In this document: piece after piece, positions 11,323 through 21,091 of the stretch
How the letters are laid out: every line of letters starts with the position of its first letter
How positions within the stretch are numbered: the first letter of the stretch is position 1
Made by a program: the position numbers and the translations under genes
NCBI GenBank assembly: GCA_963722175.1
Contig: CAVRKA010000002.1
Location: 62,001-126,000 of the forward strand
DNA from: WHSW01 sp963722175
GTDB taxonomy: Bacteria; Actinomycetota; Thermoleophilia; Solirubrobacterales; 70-9
Reading direction: 5' to 3'
Length of the DNA stretch: 64,000 nt
Notes under the pieces: generated by a model
The model's input: the letters and a program-made list of their open reading frames with translations, nothing else
Told to the model about the DNA's origin: nothing
Database searches by the model: none

Positions 11323-14300
11323 GCCGCAAGAGTCCGGAATTCAGCCGTCTTCGGCCCGCCGACCTCGTCGCGGCGCTCGAGCGCGGCCGCGTACTCGCGG
11401 GGGATCACCCGCACGAACTGGGCCAGCGAGACCTCCCAGTCGGCGAGCAGGTGCGCGGCGACCTCGGATCCGGTCCGCGCCAGATGCTCGGTGACCAGCG
11501 CCCGTAGCTCCTCCTGTTCCTCGACCCCGACCCGGCTCATCGGCTCGAGGTCGACGAGCTCGGTGTTGGCGCGCACGGGCAGGTGGTCGTCCGGGTCGTG
11601 GACCCAGGCAATGCCGCCGCTCATCCCGGCGGCGAAGTTGTGCCCGGTGGGGCCGAGGATCGCGGCGCGCCCGCCGGTCATGTACTCGCACCCGTGGTCG
11701 CCGACGCCCTCGACCACGGTCATGGCGCCGGAGTTGCGGACGGCGAAGCGCTCGCCGGCGAGCCCGCGGAAGAAGGCGCGGCCGCTGGAGGCCCCGTAGA
11801 GAGCGACGTTGCCGATGATCACGTTCTCCGACGCGACGAACGGGGAGTCCGGCGCCGGATGGATGGCAAGCACGCCACCGGACAGGCTCTTGCCGACGTA
11901 GTCGTTGGCCTCCCCCTCGAGCTCGAGCGTCACCCCGGGGGCGAGGAAGGCGCCGAAGCTCTGGCCCGCCGATCCGAAGAGCTCCGCCGTGATCGTGTCG
12001 TCGCGCATTCCGCCCGGGCCATGTTTGGCGACAACCTCGTGCGAGACGCGTGCGCCCGCGGTCCGGTCGACGTTGGTGATCAAGGTCTCGACCGTCACCG
12101 GGTCGCCGGTCTCGATCGAGGGGCGGGCCGCGTCGAGGAGCTCGCGCTCGTCGAAGTGCGGGCCGTCGGGCTCGGGCCCGCGGGTGCGGTGGCGGACCGC
12201 CCGCGGGTCGACGGTCTCGGGGACGACGAGCAGGTCGGAGAGGTCGAGCAGGCGGCGCTTGGCGCTGCCGGCGTTGGTCGGGTGCTCCTGGCCGAGGAGC
12301 TCGACCCGCCCGATCGCATCCTCGAGCCGGGCGATCCCGAGCTCGGCCATCTGGTGCCTGACGTCGTCGGCGACCAGGTAGAGGTAATTCACGACGTGCT
12401 CGGGGCGGCCCGCGAACCGGGCGCGCAGCTCCGGGTCCTGGGTCGCGACCCCGACCGGGCACGTGTTGAGGTGGCAGACGCGCATCATGATGCAGCCGGT
12501 CGCGATCAACGGGGCCGTCGAGAAGCCGAACTCGTCGGCGCCCAGCATCGCCCCGACCAGCACGTCGCGGCCGGTCCGCATCCCGCCGTCGACCTGGACG
12601 ACGATCCGCGAGCGCAGGTCGTTGCGCAGCAGCGTCTGCTGGGTCTCGGCGAGGCCGATCTCCCACGGCACGCCGGCGTGCTGAATGGACGACTGCGGCG
12701 AGGCTCCGGTGCCGCCGTCATGGCCGGCGATCACCACGTGGTCGGCGCCCGCCTTGGCGACGCCTGCCGCGACGGTTCCGACGCCCGCCTCCGCGGCGAG
12801 CTTGACCGACACGGTCGCCTTCGGATTCGCCGAGCGCAGGTCGTAGATCAGCTGCTTGAGGTCCTCGATCGAGTAGATGTCGTGATGGGGCGGGGGTGAG
12901 ATCAGGCCGACGCCCGGGGTCGCGAAGCGCAGCTGGGCGATGTAGGGGTCGACCTTGTGGCCCGGCAGCTGGCCGCCCTCACCGGGCTTCGCGCCCTGCG
13001 AGATCTTGATCTGGATCTGGTCGGCCGAGGAGAGGTAGTGGACGGTCACCCCGAAGCGGCCCGACGCGACCTGCTTGATCCGCGAGCGGCGCTCGTCACC
13101 GTTGGGGTCGGGGGTGTAGCGGCGGATGTCCTCGCCGCCCTCGCCCGAGTTGGACATCCCGCCGATCCGGTTCATCGCCACGGCCAGCGTCTCGTGCGCC
13201 TCGGGGCCGAGCGCCCCCAGGCTCATCCCGCCGGTGGTGAACCGCTTGAGGATCTCGATCACCGACTCGACCTCGTCGATCGGGATCGGATCGCCGGCCG
13301 GGCGCAGCTCGAGCAACCCGCGCAGGTAGCCGAGCGCGCCGTTCTCGACGTCGACCAGCTCGCGGAACTCCTCGTAGCGCTCCTGATCGGAGGTCGGAGC
13401 GGTGCCGTTTCCGTTCCCGTTCTTGCCCACCGCCAGCTGCAGGGCGGAGATCGTCCGCGGGTCCCAGGCGTGGCGCTCGCCGTCGCGCCGCCAGGCGTAG
13501 ACGCCGCCCTGGGGCAGCAGATCCGCGTGGGCCGCGGGCAGCGCCGAGTCCTCGACGTGCTCGGGCAGGCTCCGCCGGTGCGCGTGCGGGTAGGCGCGCG
13601 CGTGGCGCTCCAGCGCCTCGATCGCGAGCTCGTGGAGGCCCACGCCGCCGACCGCGGACGGGGTGCCGCCGAAGTAGCTGTCGACCAGGTCGCGGTCGAG
13701 CCCGACGGCCTCGAACTGCTGGGCGCCGCAGTAGGAGGAGATCGTCGCGATTCCCATCTTCGACATCACCTTCAGCAGGCCCTTGCGGATCGCCTTCATC
13801 AGGCCGTCGTGGGCGGTGTCGAGGGTGACGCCGGGCGGCAGCTCGGCGCGGCCGTGCAGGTCGGAGAGCGAGTCGAGCATCAGATAGGGGTTGACGGCGG
13901 CGGCGCCGTAGCCGATGAGCGCCGCGAGGTGGTGGATCTCGCGCGCCTCACCGGTCTCGACCACGAGGCTGGTCTGGAGGCGGGTGCCCTCCTTGACCAG
14001 GTGCTGATGGACGGCGCCGAGCGCCAGCATCGCGGGGATCGGCACCCGGTCGGCGGACAGGGCGCGGTCCGAGATGACCAGCACCCTCGCCTCCCCGGTG
14101 ATCGCGGCCGAGGCCTCGCGGGCAATCCGGGCGAGCGCCTTCTCCAGTCCGTCCTCGCCGTCGGCGAGCGGCCAGGTCGCGTCGAGGGTCGTCCCCCGCA
14201 GCGCCGGGTGCGAGGCGCGGGCGACGCGCTCGAGCTCGTCGTTGGTCAGCACCGGGTGGTCGAGGACGAGCTGAACCGCGTGCTCGGGGCCCTCGGAGAG

Positions 14301-15968
14301 CATGTTGCCCTCCGACCCGATCCGCGACTCGAGGCTCATCACGATCGACTCGCGAACCGAGTCGATCGGCGGGTTCGTGACCTGGGCGAAGCGCTGCTTG
14401 AAGTACGAGAAGAGCGACGGCTCCTGCTCGGAGAGCGCCGCGAGCGCGAGGTCGTTGCCCATCGAGCCGGTGGGCTCGATCCCGGCCTCAGCGGCGGGGG
14501 AGAGGATCACCCGCAGGTCCTCCTGCGAGTAGCCGAAGGCGAGCTGGCGGGTCCGCAACGGCTCGTGAGTGCGGGGAGCGACGCGTTCGGCGAGGTCGTC
14601 CAGGCGGATCTCACCCTGCTCGCACCAGCGCCCGTAGGGCTTGCGCCGGGCGACCTCGAGCTCGGCCTCGCCATCGGCCTGCAGCAGGTTGCGCTCCAGG
14701 TCGACGATGAACAGCCGTCCCGGATGGAGGCGCCCGCGCCGGACCACCTTTGCCGGGTCGACCGGCAGCACCCCGGCCTCCGAGCCGAGCACGACGAGGC
14801 CCTCATCCGTCACCAGCCAGCGGCCGGGGCGCAAACCGTTGCGGTCGAGGCAGGCGCCGAGCACGCGCCCGTCGGAGAAGACCATCGCCGCGGGGCCGTC
14901 CCACGGCTCGATCACCGAGGAGCTGTAGCGGTAGAAGGCGTCGAGCTCGGGCGGCATGTCGTCGCGGTGCTCGTGGGCGGCCGGGATCATCATCATCATC
15001 GCCTGGGCGAGCGGGCGGCCGGCGAGCATCAGCAGCTCGAGGACGCGGTCGAAGGCGGCCGAGTCGGAGCTGCCGTCGGGGATCAGCGGCAGACAGCGCT
15101 CGAGGTCGGGGAAGAGGTTCGAGTGCAGGGCGGCCTCGCGGGCCCGCATCCAGTTGAAGTTGCCGGCCAGGGTGTTGATCTCGCCGTTGTGTGCGAGCAG
15201 GCGCAGCGGCTGGGCGAGGTCCCAGCTCGGGAAGGTGTTGGTCGAGAAGCGCGAGTGGACGACCGCGAGCGCGGACTGCAGCTCGGGGTCGCGGAGGTCG
15301 GCGTAGAAGCGCTGCAGCTGGGGAGCGCTCAGCATCCCCTTGTAGACGAGCGTCCGTGAGCTGAAGCTCGGGATCGAGAAGTCAGGCCCGGTCTCGAGCT
15401 CGGCGACCCGGCGGGCGACGAACAGCCGGCGCTCGAACTCGTCCTGGTTGACGATCTCCGGCCCGGCGCCGACCAGCAGCTGGCGGAACTCCGGCGCGAC
15501 GTCGCGGGCGGTCTCGCCGCAGGCGGCGAGGTCGATCGGCACCTGGCGCCAGCCGAGCGGCAGCTGGCCGGCCGCGACCACGGCTTGCTCGAGGGTCCGC
15601 TGCTGTGACTCCCACCGGGTGGGGTCGCCGGAGAGGAAGACGCTGGCGACCGCGACGCTGCCGGCATCCGGGAGCTGGGCGCGGGTGATCCCGAACTCGC
15701 CCACGCGGCTGCGCAGGAAGCCGTGGGGGAGCTGGATCAGGACGCCGGCGCCATCGCCGGTGGTCGGGTCGGCGCCCGCAGCGCCCCGGTGCTCGAGGTC
15801 GTCGAGCGCATCGAGCGCCAGGTCGATGACGTCGTGGCGCGGCTGGCCGTCCAGGCGCGCGACGCAGGCGACGCCACAGGCGTCGTGCTCGTACGAGGGG
15901 TCGTAAAGACCTGCCGCGCGCGAAGGCAGCGGCTGCGGGCGGGGGCGCGGCTCGCTCACCATCCCCAA
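11319..15968 (-). CDS. gltB: Glutamate synthase large subunit
   Basis: This 1549-residue protein makes two glutamates from glutamine and 2-oxoglutarate. After ~30 residues comes HDACGVACVARL; Cys31 is the expected N-terminal nucleophile of the class II amidotransferase domain once the leader is removed. The FMN synthase domain carries the 3Fe-4S motif CIMMRVCHLNTCPVG (C-x5-C-x4-C). The C-terminal GXGXG beta-helix domain is recognisable (GGRAAILGPTGHNFAAGMSGG). Two close ATGs exist (15968 and 15962). It pairs with gltD and works with the type III glutamine synthetase. The gene upstream on the same strand ends 33 bp away, so either a promoter lies in that gap or there is read-through. Confidence 0.95.
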
Positions 15969-16001
15969 TTTAGGGCAGTGGCGGCCGAGGCCGCGCCGCA
16001 G

Positions 16002-16676
16002 TCAGGCCCCGGAGCTCGCGCTTTCCGCGATCAGGGACCCGATCGCGTCGGCGATCGGGAGCTCGCCGTTGAGCAGATCGAAGCTGAGCCCGATCGTGCC
16101 CGGCTCGTCGAGCACCGCGACCAGGGTGGCGGCGACGTCGTCGCGGGTCACCTCGCCGGCATCGTCGAGCGGCGTCCCGACCTCGATCTTGCCCGTGCCG
16201 GGGTCGTCGGTCAGCCGCCCGGGGCGGACGACGGTGTGGTCCAGCCCGGAGTCGCGCAGCGCCTCGTCGGCCGCGCGCTTCGCCTCGTAGTAGGGCCCCA
16301 TCTCGGGCGGGTACGAGCCGGGCCGCTCGACGCCCATCGCGCTGACCATCAGATACCGGCTGACCCCAGACCGCTTGCAGGCCTCGATCAGCTTGACGGC
16401 GCCGCCGAGGTCGACGGTGCGCTTGCGCTCGGGGCCGCTCCCGGGCCCGGCGCCGGCGGCGAAGACGACCGCGTCCGAGCCGTCGACCACCCGCGCCAGC
16501 TCGTCCTCCGTCTGCGCCTCGAGGTCGAAGATCACCGGCTCGGCGCCGGCCTGCTCGAGGTCACTCGCCTGCTCGGGCTTGCGGATGAGGCCGCGGGCGG
16601 TGTCGCCGCGCTCGGCGAGCAGCAGCAGCAGCCGCAGCGCGATCTTCCCGTGGCCGCCGGCGACGAGGACGTTCAT
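16002..16676 (-). CDS. NAD(P)H-binding SDR-like protein (NmrA/YwnB type)
   Basis: This 224-residue cytoplasmic Rossmann protein starts MNVLVAGGHGKIALRLL, an atypical-SDR nucleotide-binding motif. It later has MVSAMGVERPG, then a YYEAKRAADEAL segment matching the YxxxK region, and VVRPGRLTDDPGTG. Such proteins are putative NAD(P)-dependent reductases or sugar-nucleotide epimerase relatives; the substrate cannot be told. The ATG overlaps the stop of the ceramidase-like gene as ATGA, which fixes the start and shows translational coupling. Confidence 0.85.
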   Translation of the reverse strand: MNVLVAGGHGKIALRLLLLLAERGDTARGLIRKPEQASDLEQAGAEPVIFDLEAQTEDELARVVDGSDAVVFAAGAGPGSGPERKRTVDLGGAVKLIEACKRSGVSRYLMVSAMGVERPGSYPPEMGPYYEAKRAADEALRDSGLDHTVVRPGRLTDDPGTGKIEVGTPLDDAGEVTRDDVAATLVAVLDEPGTIGLSFDLLNGELPIADAIGSLIAESASSGA

Positions 16677-18730
16677 CGGCGGGTGACCGGCGCGAACATC
16701 GCCGCCGGGTGCGTCGGGTCGGTGTCGGTCGCCGGCGCGGCGGGATCGACGCGGAAGGACGCCGAACGAAGCCGGTAGAGGTTCGCGTACACCGCGACAC
16801 GGTAGCGCCCCGGCTTGGCATCCCGCGGGACCTGCCAGTGAACGTCGTAGGCGCCGTCGGCGTCGGCGGTCCAGACGATCGACAGGCCGAGGTCGTCGGC
16901 GACCCGCCACCAGCCCTTGCGGGTGTGGCGCTCGATCGCGATGAAGCGCTTGTCGAGGCGCTTGTCGAGCCCCGAAGCCCCGCCCTGCCACATGAACACC
17001 GCCTGGGCGCCGGGCGGAACGTCGACCGGCTGCCTGGTGACGGAGGCAACCGAGGAGCCGTCGCCGAACGGGCGGCCGTCGGCGACGATCCCGTTGCGGG
17101 GATCGAACGGGTGCGGCTTCGGGGCGCGCCTGCCGTCGCGCATCCGCTCGGTGAGCTCGACGAGCGAGTCGGAGACCGCCGCGCTTTCCGCCGGCCCGTA
17201 GATCGTCGAGCCGCCCTCGTAGTGCTGGCGGTCGTACTCCTCCGGCGTGGTCAGGTACTGGACGAACTCGTTGGTCAGTCCCATGAGCGTCACGCCCTCG
17301 ATGCCCATGCCCTTGGCGGCGGCCTGTACCGCGGCCCGGGTTCGGCGCCCGACCTCGACCGAGGCCTCGCCGGGCTCGGTGATCACCAGCCGGTCGCCGA
17401 TCCGCACGACGAACAGCGGCACCGCGGAGGGGTAGGAGTCCGTACTGAGCACGATCCCCTCCTTGTGGCCCTGCGCCTCGCCGTAGGCGGTGGTCGGCGA
17501 GCGCATGCCCTCGAAGGAGACCTGGGTGATGTCGAACAACGGCCCCCGGTTCTCCTCCGATCCGGTCAGGAACGGGATCCCGGCCACCGGGGAGTCGGCG
17601 ACCCGGCCGTCGGAGGTCTGCTGGCCGCAGAAGCAGGTTCGCGTCCAGCGCAGGTCGAATTTCGGATCGGAGTCGAGCCGCCGTTCGGCCCGCAGCCAGG
17701 CGCTGAACATCGCCTTGCCCTCGGCGCGGCCGACCCGCTCGGCGGCGATCGGCCCGCGGCCGTCGAAGCCGGCGGTCTGGTCGCCCTCGTCGGCGTTGGC
17801 GAACACGTTGATCACCGGCTCGCTCTTGGGCACACGCCCGGCGCGGCGCATGCGCGCCTCGAAGAACCGGATCGCGGGCCCGAAGTGGTCCTGCGTGTAG
17901 ACCTGGTACTCGGCGGCATTGACCGTGCCGTGGTCGGCGAAGGTGGAGAAGGCGCCGAGCGGGGTGCGCTTCCCGTTCGGCGCGACGCGGTCGACGCGCA
18001 GCACGCTGACCTCCGGGTCGATCGTGTGCCGGTAGCCGTCGGGGTCCTGCGCGACGCTGCCCTCGCCGGGCTCCTCGATGATCCCGTGGTCGGCGAGGTG
18101 CGCCTCGAGGCTGCGGTTGTCGGTCACACCCAGCAGCTTCTTCGTGCCCCAGCCGACCGCGGCCGGCCCGACGTTGCGGTTGGCGCGCCGCAGCGCGGTC
18201 GCGATCCGCTTGATGAGGAAGGCGTAGAGCTGCGGCTCGGGCGGCCCGGGGTCAAAGAAGGAGTAGTAGGTCAACGGGTCGGTGACCGTCTCGATGCTCG
18301 GCGCGAGCGTGTTGAGGGTCGAGAAGTTCGCGAACCGAGAGGGTCCGCTGTGGGTGTGAGTGGCGCCGACCAGGACGTTCTTCTGGCTGAAGCCGTGGCC
18401 GGCGCGCTTTGCGGCCTCGGCGATCAGCCCGCCCGGCGACATGAACAGGTCGACCGAGACGAGCGCGAGCTTGCGCTGGCCGCTCTTCAGCACCAGCACC
18501 GAAGCGCCGAGCCGGGACTGGACGCCGGTGCCGATCCGGTCGGCGCGCGTCCAGCCGCCGAGCGCGTACCCGGTCGGCGGCGTGATGTCGGCGCGCCCGA
18601 CGCCGGCGCTGATGGGTGGGGACGCGTGGGCGAGCGCCGGGAAGACCAACAGGGCAATAAGGGGGAGGAGTGCGAGGCGCGTGCGCGTCACGGGCGGGAG
18701 GCTAGACCCGGCGGGGCTCCTCCGCGCCAT
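16673..18730 (-). CDS. Exported neutral/alkaline ceramidase-like protein
   Basis: This 685-residue protein has a Sec signal peptide (LALLPLIALLVFPALAHA) and begins the mature part with SAGVGRADITPPTGY, typical of neutral ceramidase N-domains. Zinc-type residues appear in LVGATHTHSGPSRF. The family serine motif, usually GDxSPN, is here VFANADEGDQTAGF, so the usual nucleophile is not evident. Ceramide hydrolysis is therefore uncertain, and it may act on another amide or lipid. ATG 18730 is used; a GTG 14 codons later, just before the hydrophobic segment, is an alternative. The C-terminus looks like a beta-sandwich domain. The downstream gene is coupled by ATGA. Confidence 0.75.
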   Translation of the reverse strand: MARRSPAGSSLPPVTRTRLALLPLIALLVFPALAHASPPISAGVGRADITPPTGYALGGWTRADRIGTGVQSRLGASVLVLKSGQRKLALVSVDLFMSPGGLIAEAAKRAGHGFSQKNVLVGATHTHSGPSRFANFSTLNTLAPSIETVTDPLTYYSFFDPGPPEPQLYAFLIKRIATALRRANRNVGPAAVGWGTKKLLGVTDNRSLEAHLADHGIIEEPGEGSVAQDPDGYRHTIDPEVSVLRVDRVAPNGKRTPLGAFSTFADHGTVNAAEYQVYTQDHFGPAIRFFEARMRRAGRVPKSEPVINVFANADEGDQTAGFDGRGPIAAERVGRAEGKAMFSAWLRAERRLDSDPKFDLRWTRTCFCGQQTSDGRVADSPVAGIPFLTGSEENRGPLFDITQVSFEGMRSPTTAYGEAQGHKEGIVLSTDSYPSAVPLFVVRIGDRLVITEPGEASVEVGRRTRAAVQAAAKGMGIEGVTLMGLTNEFVQYLTTPEEYDRQHYEGGSTIYGPAESAAVSDSLVELTERMRDGRRAPKPHPFDPRNGIVADGRPFGDGSSVASVTRQPVDVPPGAQAVFMWQGGASGLDKRLDKRFIAIERHTRKGWWRVADDLGLSIVWTADADGAYDVHWQVPRDAKPGRYRVAVYANLYRLRSASFRVDPAAPATDTDPTHPAAMFAPVTRR

Positions 18731-18738
18731 TCGCTGAG

Positions 18739-18780
18739 CGTCCCGGAATGTGCCCTGGACGGGACACTCCGGGACGTTCG
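18739..18780. repeat. Palindromic repeat family 1, copy 1
   Basis: Imperfect inverted repeat: CGTCCCGGAATGTGCCC pairs with GGGACACTCCGGGACG around a short loop, ending in TTCG. It fills the space between the ceramidase-like gene and the coiled-coil membrane gene. Related copies are at 19192-19237 and 56780-56824. Confidence 0.75.
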
Positions 18781-18785
18781 CCCAG

Positions 18786-19154
18786 TTACGGGCGCTCGAG
18801 CTGCGCCTCGCGCTCGGCCGCCTCGGAGTCGTGGCGGGCGGCGGCCGCGCCGGCGGTGCGGACCTGGGACTCGAGCGTGGCCGCCTGCTCGGCGTGCTCG
18901 CTCGCGGCGGCCGCGTGCTCCTCGGCGCGGATCGCGTGCTCCTCGGCCTGCTGGCGGTGCCCCTCGGCCGCGCGGCCGCGCTCGCGCGCCCTGGCGACGT
19001 TCGAGTCCGCCTGGTCGCGGTGGGCGCGAGCCTCGCCCGAGAGGCGTTCGGCCTCGATCTCGCGCTCGGCGGCGCGACGGCGGAGCATGGCGGCGATCAG
19101 CGCGATCACGATGACCGCGGCGACGGCGATGACGATGATCAGTGCAGTTGACAT
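18786..19154 (-). CDS. Small membrane-anchored coiled-coil protein
   Basis: This 122-residue protein has one N-terminal transmembrane helix (ALIIVIAVAAVIVIALIAAML) followed by RRR and a long charged Ala/Glu/Arg/His helix predicted to be coiled coil (EHAIRAEEHAAAASEHAEQA). The topology is probably tail-in. Similar short proteins are common in actinobacteria, with unknown function. A ribosome site AGGGG precedes the ATG. It sits isolated between two copies of palindromic repeat family 1, so it is probably a single-gene transcript. Confidence 0.75.
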   Translation of the reverse strand: MSTALIIVIAVAAVIVIALIAAMLRRRAAEREIEAERLSGEARAHRDQADSNVARARERGRAAEGHRQQAEEHAIRAEEHAAAASEHAEQAATLESQVRTAGAAAARHDSEAAEREAQLERP

Positions 19155-19191
19155 GCCCCTGGCCTACCCGACTCGCCGCCCCCTCAACCGC

Positions 19192-19237
19192 CGAACGTCC
19201 CGGAGAGCCCCGTATAGGGACAGGTCCGGGACGTTCG
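19192..19237. repeat. Palindromic repeat family 1, copy 2
   Basis: CGAACGTCCCGGAGAGCCCC pairs with GGGACAGGTCCGGGACGTTCG around TATA-like loop bases. It ends 3 bp before the anti-sigma stop codon and lies upstream of the coiled-coil gene, so it may act as a terminator or mRNA stabiliser as well as a dispersed repeat. Confidence 0.75.
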
Positions 19238-19239
19238 CG

Positions 19240-19920
19240 CTACTCGTGGAGCTCGGCGTCCGCGAGCTCGCGGCCGGCCCGGTCGAGCAGGCGGAGCTCG
19301 CTGAGGTCGTCGTAGTCGGCCTCGGTCGCGCCGCCGGCGCTGCCGTGGCCGTCGCCGATCGCGAGCGCCCGGACCGGGAGCCGGCGGCCGTCGTCCGTGA
19401 CCGCTTCGAGCTCGTAGCGGCCGTCGGGGATGCCGTCGTAGATGACCGCCAGCACCCACGAGGTGCGGCCTTGGTAGCCGTAGACGTAGCCGATGTGCTC
19501 TCCGCCCGGGAGGTCGACCGGGGCCGCCTCGAAGTACTCGCCGTTGGCCACCGCGAGCGTGTCGCGATACGACTCCGCGAGCTTGCGATCGTCGCGGACC
19601 GCGAACCAGACGGCCGCCGCGGCGCAGGCTGCCGCGGCGAGCGCGGCGGCGAGCGGCACGGCCAGGCGACGCGCCCGGGACCGGGTTGGCGCCGGGCGGA
19701 CCGAGCCGACAACCCGGGCCTCGAAGCCGGCCGGCGGCTCGACCCCGGGGGCGATCAGCAGCAGCTCGTCGGCGACCGCCGCTAGCCGCTCGATCCGCGC
19801 CCGGCACCCTGGGCAGTCGGCGAGGTGGTCGAGCGCCCAGGCGCGGTCGGCGCCGTCGGCGATCCCGAGCGCGAGCTCCGCCGCGAGCTCGCGCAGCCGC
19901 TCGCAGTCGCCCGGGCTCAT
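19240..19920 (-). CDS. Anti-sigma factor with zinc-finger (ZAS-like) domain
   Basis: The 226 residues begin with a zf-HC2-type region, with His and cysteines in LDHLADCPGCRARI. A single transmembrane helix follows at about 85-110 (VPLAAALAAAACAAAAVWFA), then an extracytoplasmic domain. The ATG overlaps the sigma-factor stop as ATGA, the standard arrangement of an ECF sigma factor with its cognate anti-sigma. The protein presumably holds the sigma factor at the membrane until a signal is sensed outside. The signal is unknown. Confidence 0.88.
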   Translation of the reverse strand: MSPGDCERLRELAAELALGIADGADRAWALDHLADCPGCRARIERLAAVADELLLIAPGVEPPAGFEARVVGSVRPAPTRSRARRLAVPLAAALAAAACAAAAVWFAVRDDRKLAESYRDTLAVANGEYFEAAPVDLPGGEHIGYVYGYQGRTSWVLAVIYDGIPDGRYELEAVTDDGRRLPVRALAIGDGHGSAGGATEADYDDLSELRLLDRAGRELADAELHE

Positions 19921-20468
19921 AGTCGTTCCTCCTCCTCGGCCGCGGCCAGCTTCTGGGTCGCGGTCCGGATCCGGGTCTTCGCCGTGCCGAGCGGGATGTG
20001 CTCGATCTGACCGATCTCGCGGGCCGTGAATCCGAACAGGGCCGCGAGCAGCAGCGCCCGCCGCTGATCCTCCGGGAGCGCGGCGAGCGATTCGCGCAAC
20101 TCAGCGGTCTCGCGCTGGTCCGTGTCGGGCGGATGGGAGACGGCCCACACAGCACGTTCGGCGTCGTTGATCGCCTCCGGGTCGAGCGGCTCGGCCCGCT
20201 TCGCGCGCAGGTGGTCGATCGCCAGGTTGCGGGTGATCGAGAGCAGCCAGGTCGCGACCCGGCCGCGGCGGGCGTCGTAGGCCCCCGCATGGCGCCAGGC
20301 GCGGGTGAACGCCTCCTGGGCGATCTCCTCGGCGACCGCCGGGTCGCCGACCATCGTCAGCGCGAGCCCGAAGACCCGGGCCTGGAACCGGCGCACGAAC
20401 GCGGTCGCCGCGTCCGCGTCGCCGGCGGCGAGGCCGGCGACCAGGGCTTCATCGGAGAGCGACCACAT
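19917..20468 (-). CDS. ECF (SigK-like) RNA polymerase sigma factor
   Basis: The 183-residue protein has region 2 (AFVRRFQARVFGLALTMVGD, then AQEAFTRAWRH and ATWLLSITRNLAIDHLRAK) and region 4 (LPEDQRRALLLAALFGFTAREIG, then GTAKTRI). This is the compact two-domain layout of extracytoplasmic-function sigma factors. It is coupled to the zinc-finger anti-sigma gene. The divergent gene is a cupredoxin-like lipoprotein, a plausible regulon member, although no matching promoter pair could be identified by eye. Confidence 0.92.
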   Translation of the reverse strand: MWSLSDEALVAGLAAGDADAATAFVRRFQARVFGLALTMVGDPAVAEEIAQEAFTRAWRHAGAYDARRGRVATWLLSITRNLAIDHLRAKRAEPLDPEAINDAERAVWAVSHPPDTDQRETAELRESLAALPEDQRRALLLAALFGFTAREIGQIEHIPLGTAKTRIRTATQKLAAAEEEERL

Positions 20469-20503
20469 CTCGACGTCCGGTTGTACGAGTCCCGCGGCGC
20501 CGC

Positions 20504-20523
20504 GGATTGAATCCGGTCAATCC
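20504..20523. promoter_or_regulatory. Inverted repeat between sigma factor and cupredoxin genes
   Basis: GGATTGA-ATCCGG-TCAATCC has perfect 7-bp arms and lies in the 130-bp divergent region, 36 bp upstream of the sigma start and 76 bp upstream of the cupredoxin GTG. It is a candidate operator. A second small palindrome CGCGGCGCCGCG precedes it. Confidence 0.4.
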
Positions 20524-20598
20524 ACCGGGCCTCCTCGCCCGTAACCAAGGGTGACGGACGAACCAAAGACCAAGCCCGCAGACACGAGGAGGTTACCC

Positions 20599-21042
20599 GT
20601 GCATCGCAAGCTCCTGGTCGCGCTTGTCGTGATCGCGATCCCATTCGCCCTCGCCGCCTGCGGCGACGACGACGAGACCACCGCGGCTCCCGCCTCGGGC
20701 GACACCGCGGCGACCGAGGCCGAGTCGACGACCGCGGCCGAGTCGACGACCGACTCCGGAGGGGGCGGCGAGACCGTCGCGATCTCCGAGACCGAGTACA
20801 AGATCGACCCCGCCGACCCGACCGTGAAGGCGGGCTCGGTCACCTTCGACGTCAGCAACGACGGCGCGACCGCCCACGACCTCGAAATCGAGGGCGACGG
20901 AGTCGAGGAGGTCACGGACACGATCGAGCCCGGCGCCAGCGACCAGCTGACCGTCGATCTTCAGCCGGGGACGTACGAGATGTACTGCACGATCGACGGG
21001 CACCAGGGTCTCGGGATGGAGGGAGAGGTCACCGTCCAGTAG
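20599..21042 (+). CDS. Cupredoxin-domain lipoprotein
   Basis: This 147-residue protein starts at GTG 20599, which follows a near-ideal ribosome site (GAGGAGG) by 6 bp. An upstream in-frame ATG at 20551 would disrupt the signal peptide. A lipobox LAAC at 18-21 predicts a membrane-anchored lipoprotein. A Thr/Ser/Asp/Glu-rich linker follows, then a plastocyanin-like domain with His in TAHDLEI and the ligand group C..H...M in YCTIDGHQGLGM. A mononuclear type 1 copper site and an electron-transfer role outside the membrane are inferred. It is divergent from the ECF sigma gene and converges on the amidase across a hairpin. Confidence 0.85.
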   Translation: MHRKLLVALVVIAIPFALAACGDDDETTAAPASGDTAATEAESTTAAESTTDSGGGGETVAISETEYKIDPADPTVKAGSVTFDVSNDGATAHDLEIEGDGVEEVTDTIEPGASDQLTVDLQPGTYEMYCTIDGHQGLGMEGEVTVQ

Positions 21043-21056
21043 CGCGGTAGCCAGGG

Positions 21057-21091
21057 GGCTGGGTGCCCTACGCGCCGGGGGGCACCCAGCC
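21057..21091. terminator. Bidirectional terminator hairpin
   Basis: Perfect 12-bp arms GGCTGGGTGCCC / GGGCACCCAGCC flank an 11-base loop between the convergent cupredoxin and amidase genes; the right arm overlaps the amidase 3' end. There is no T-tract. Confidence 0.65.

Noticed and set aside
18965..19154. Coiled-coil membrane gene as an artefact of biased composition
   Set aside because: A clear ATG with ribosome site, a proper transmembrane helix and a regular heptad-like pattern support a real gene, so it was kept.
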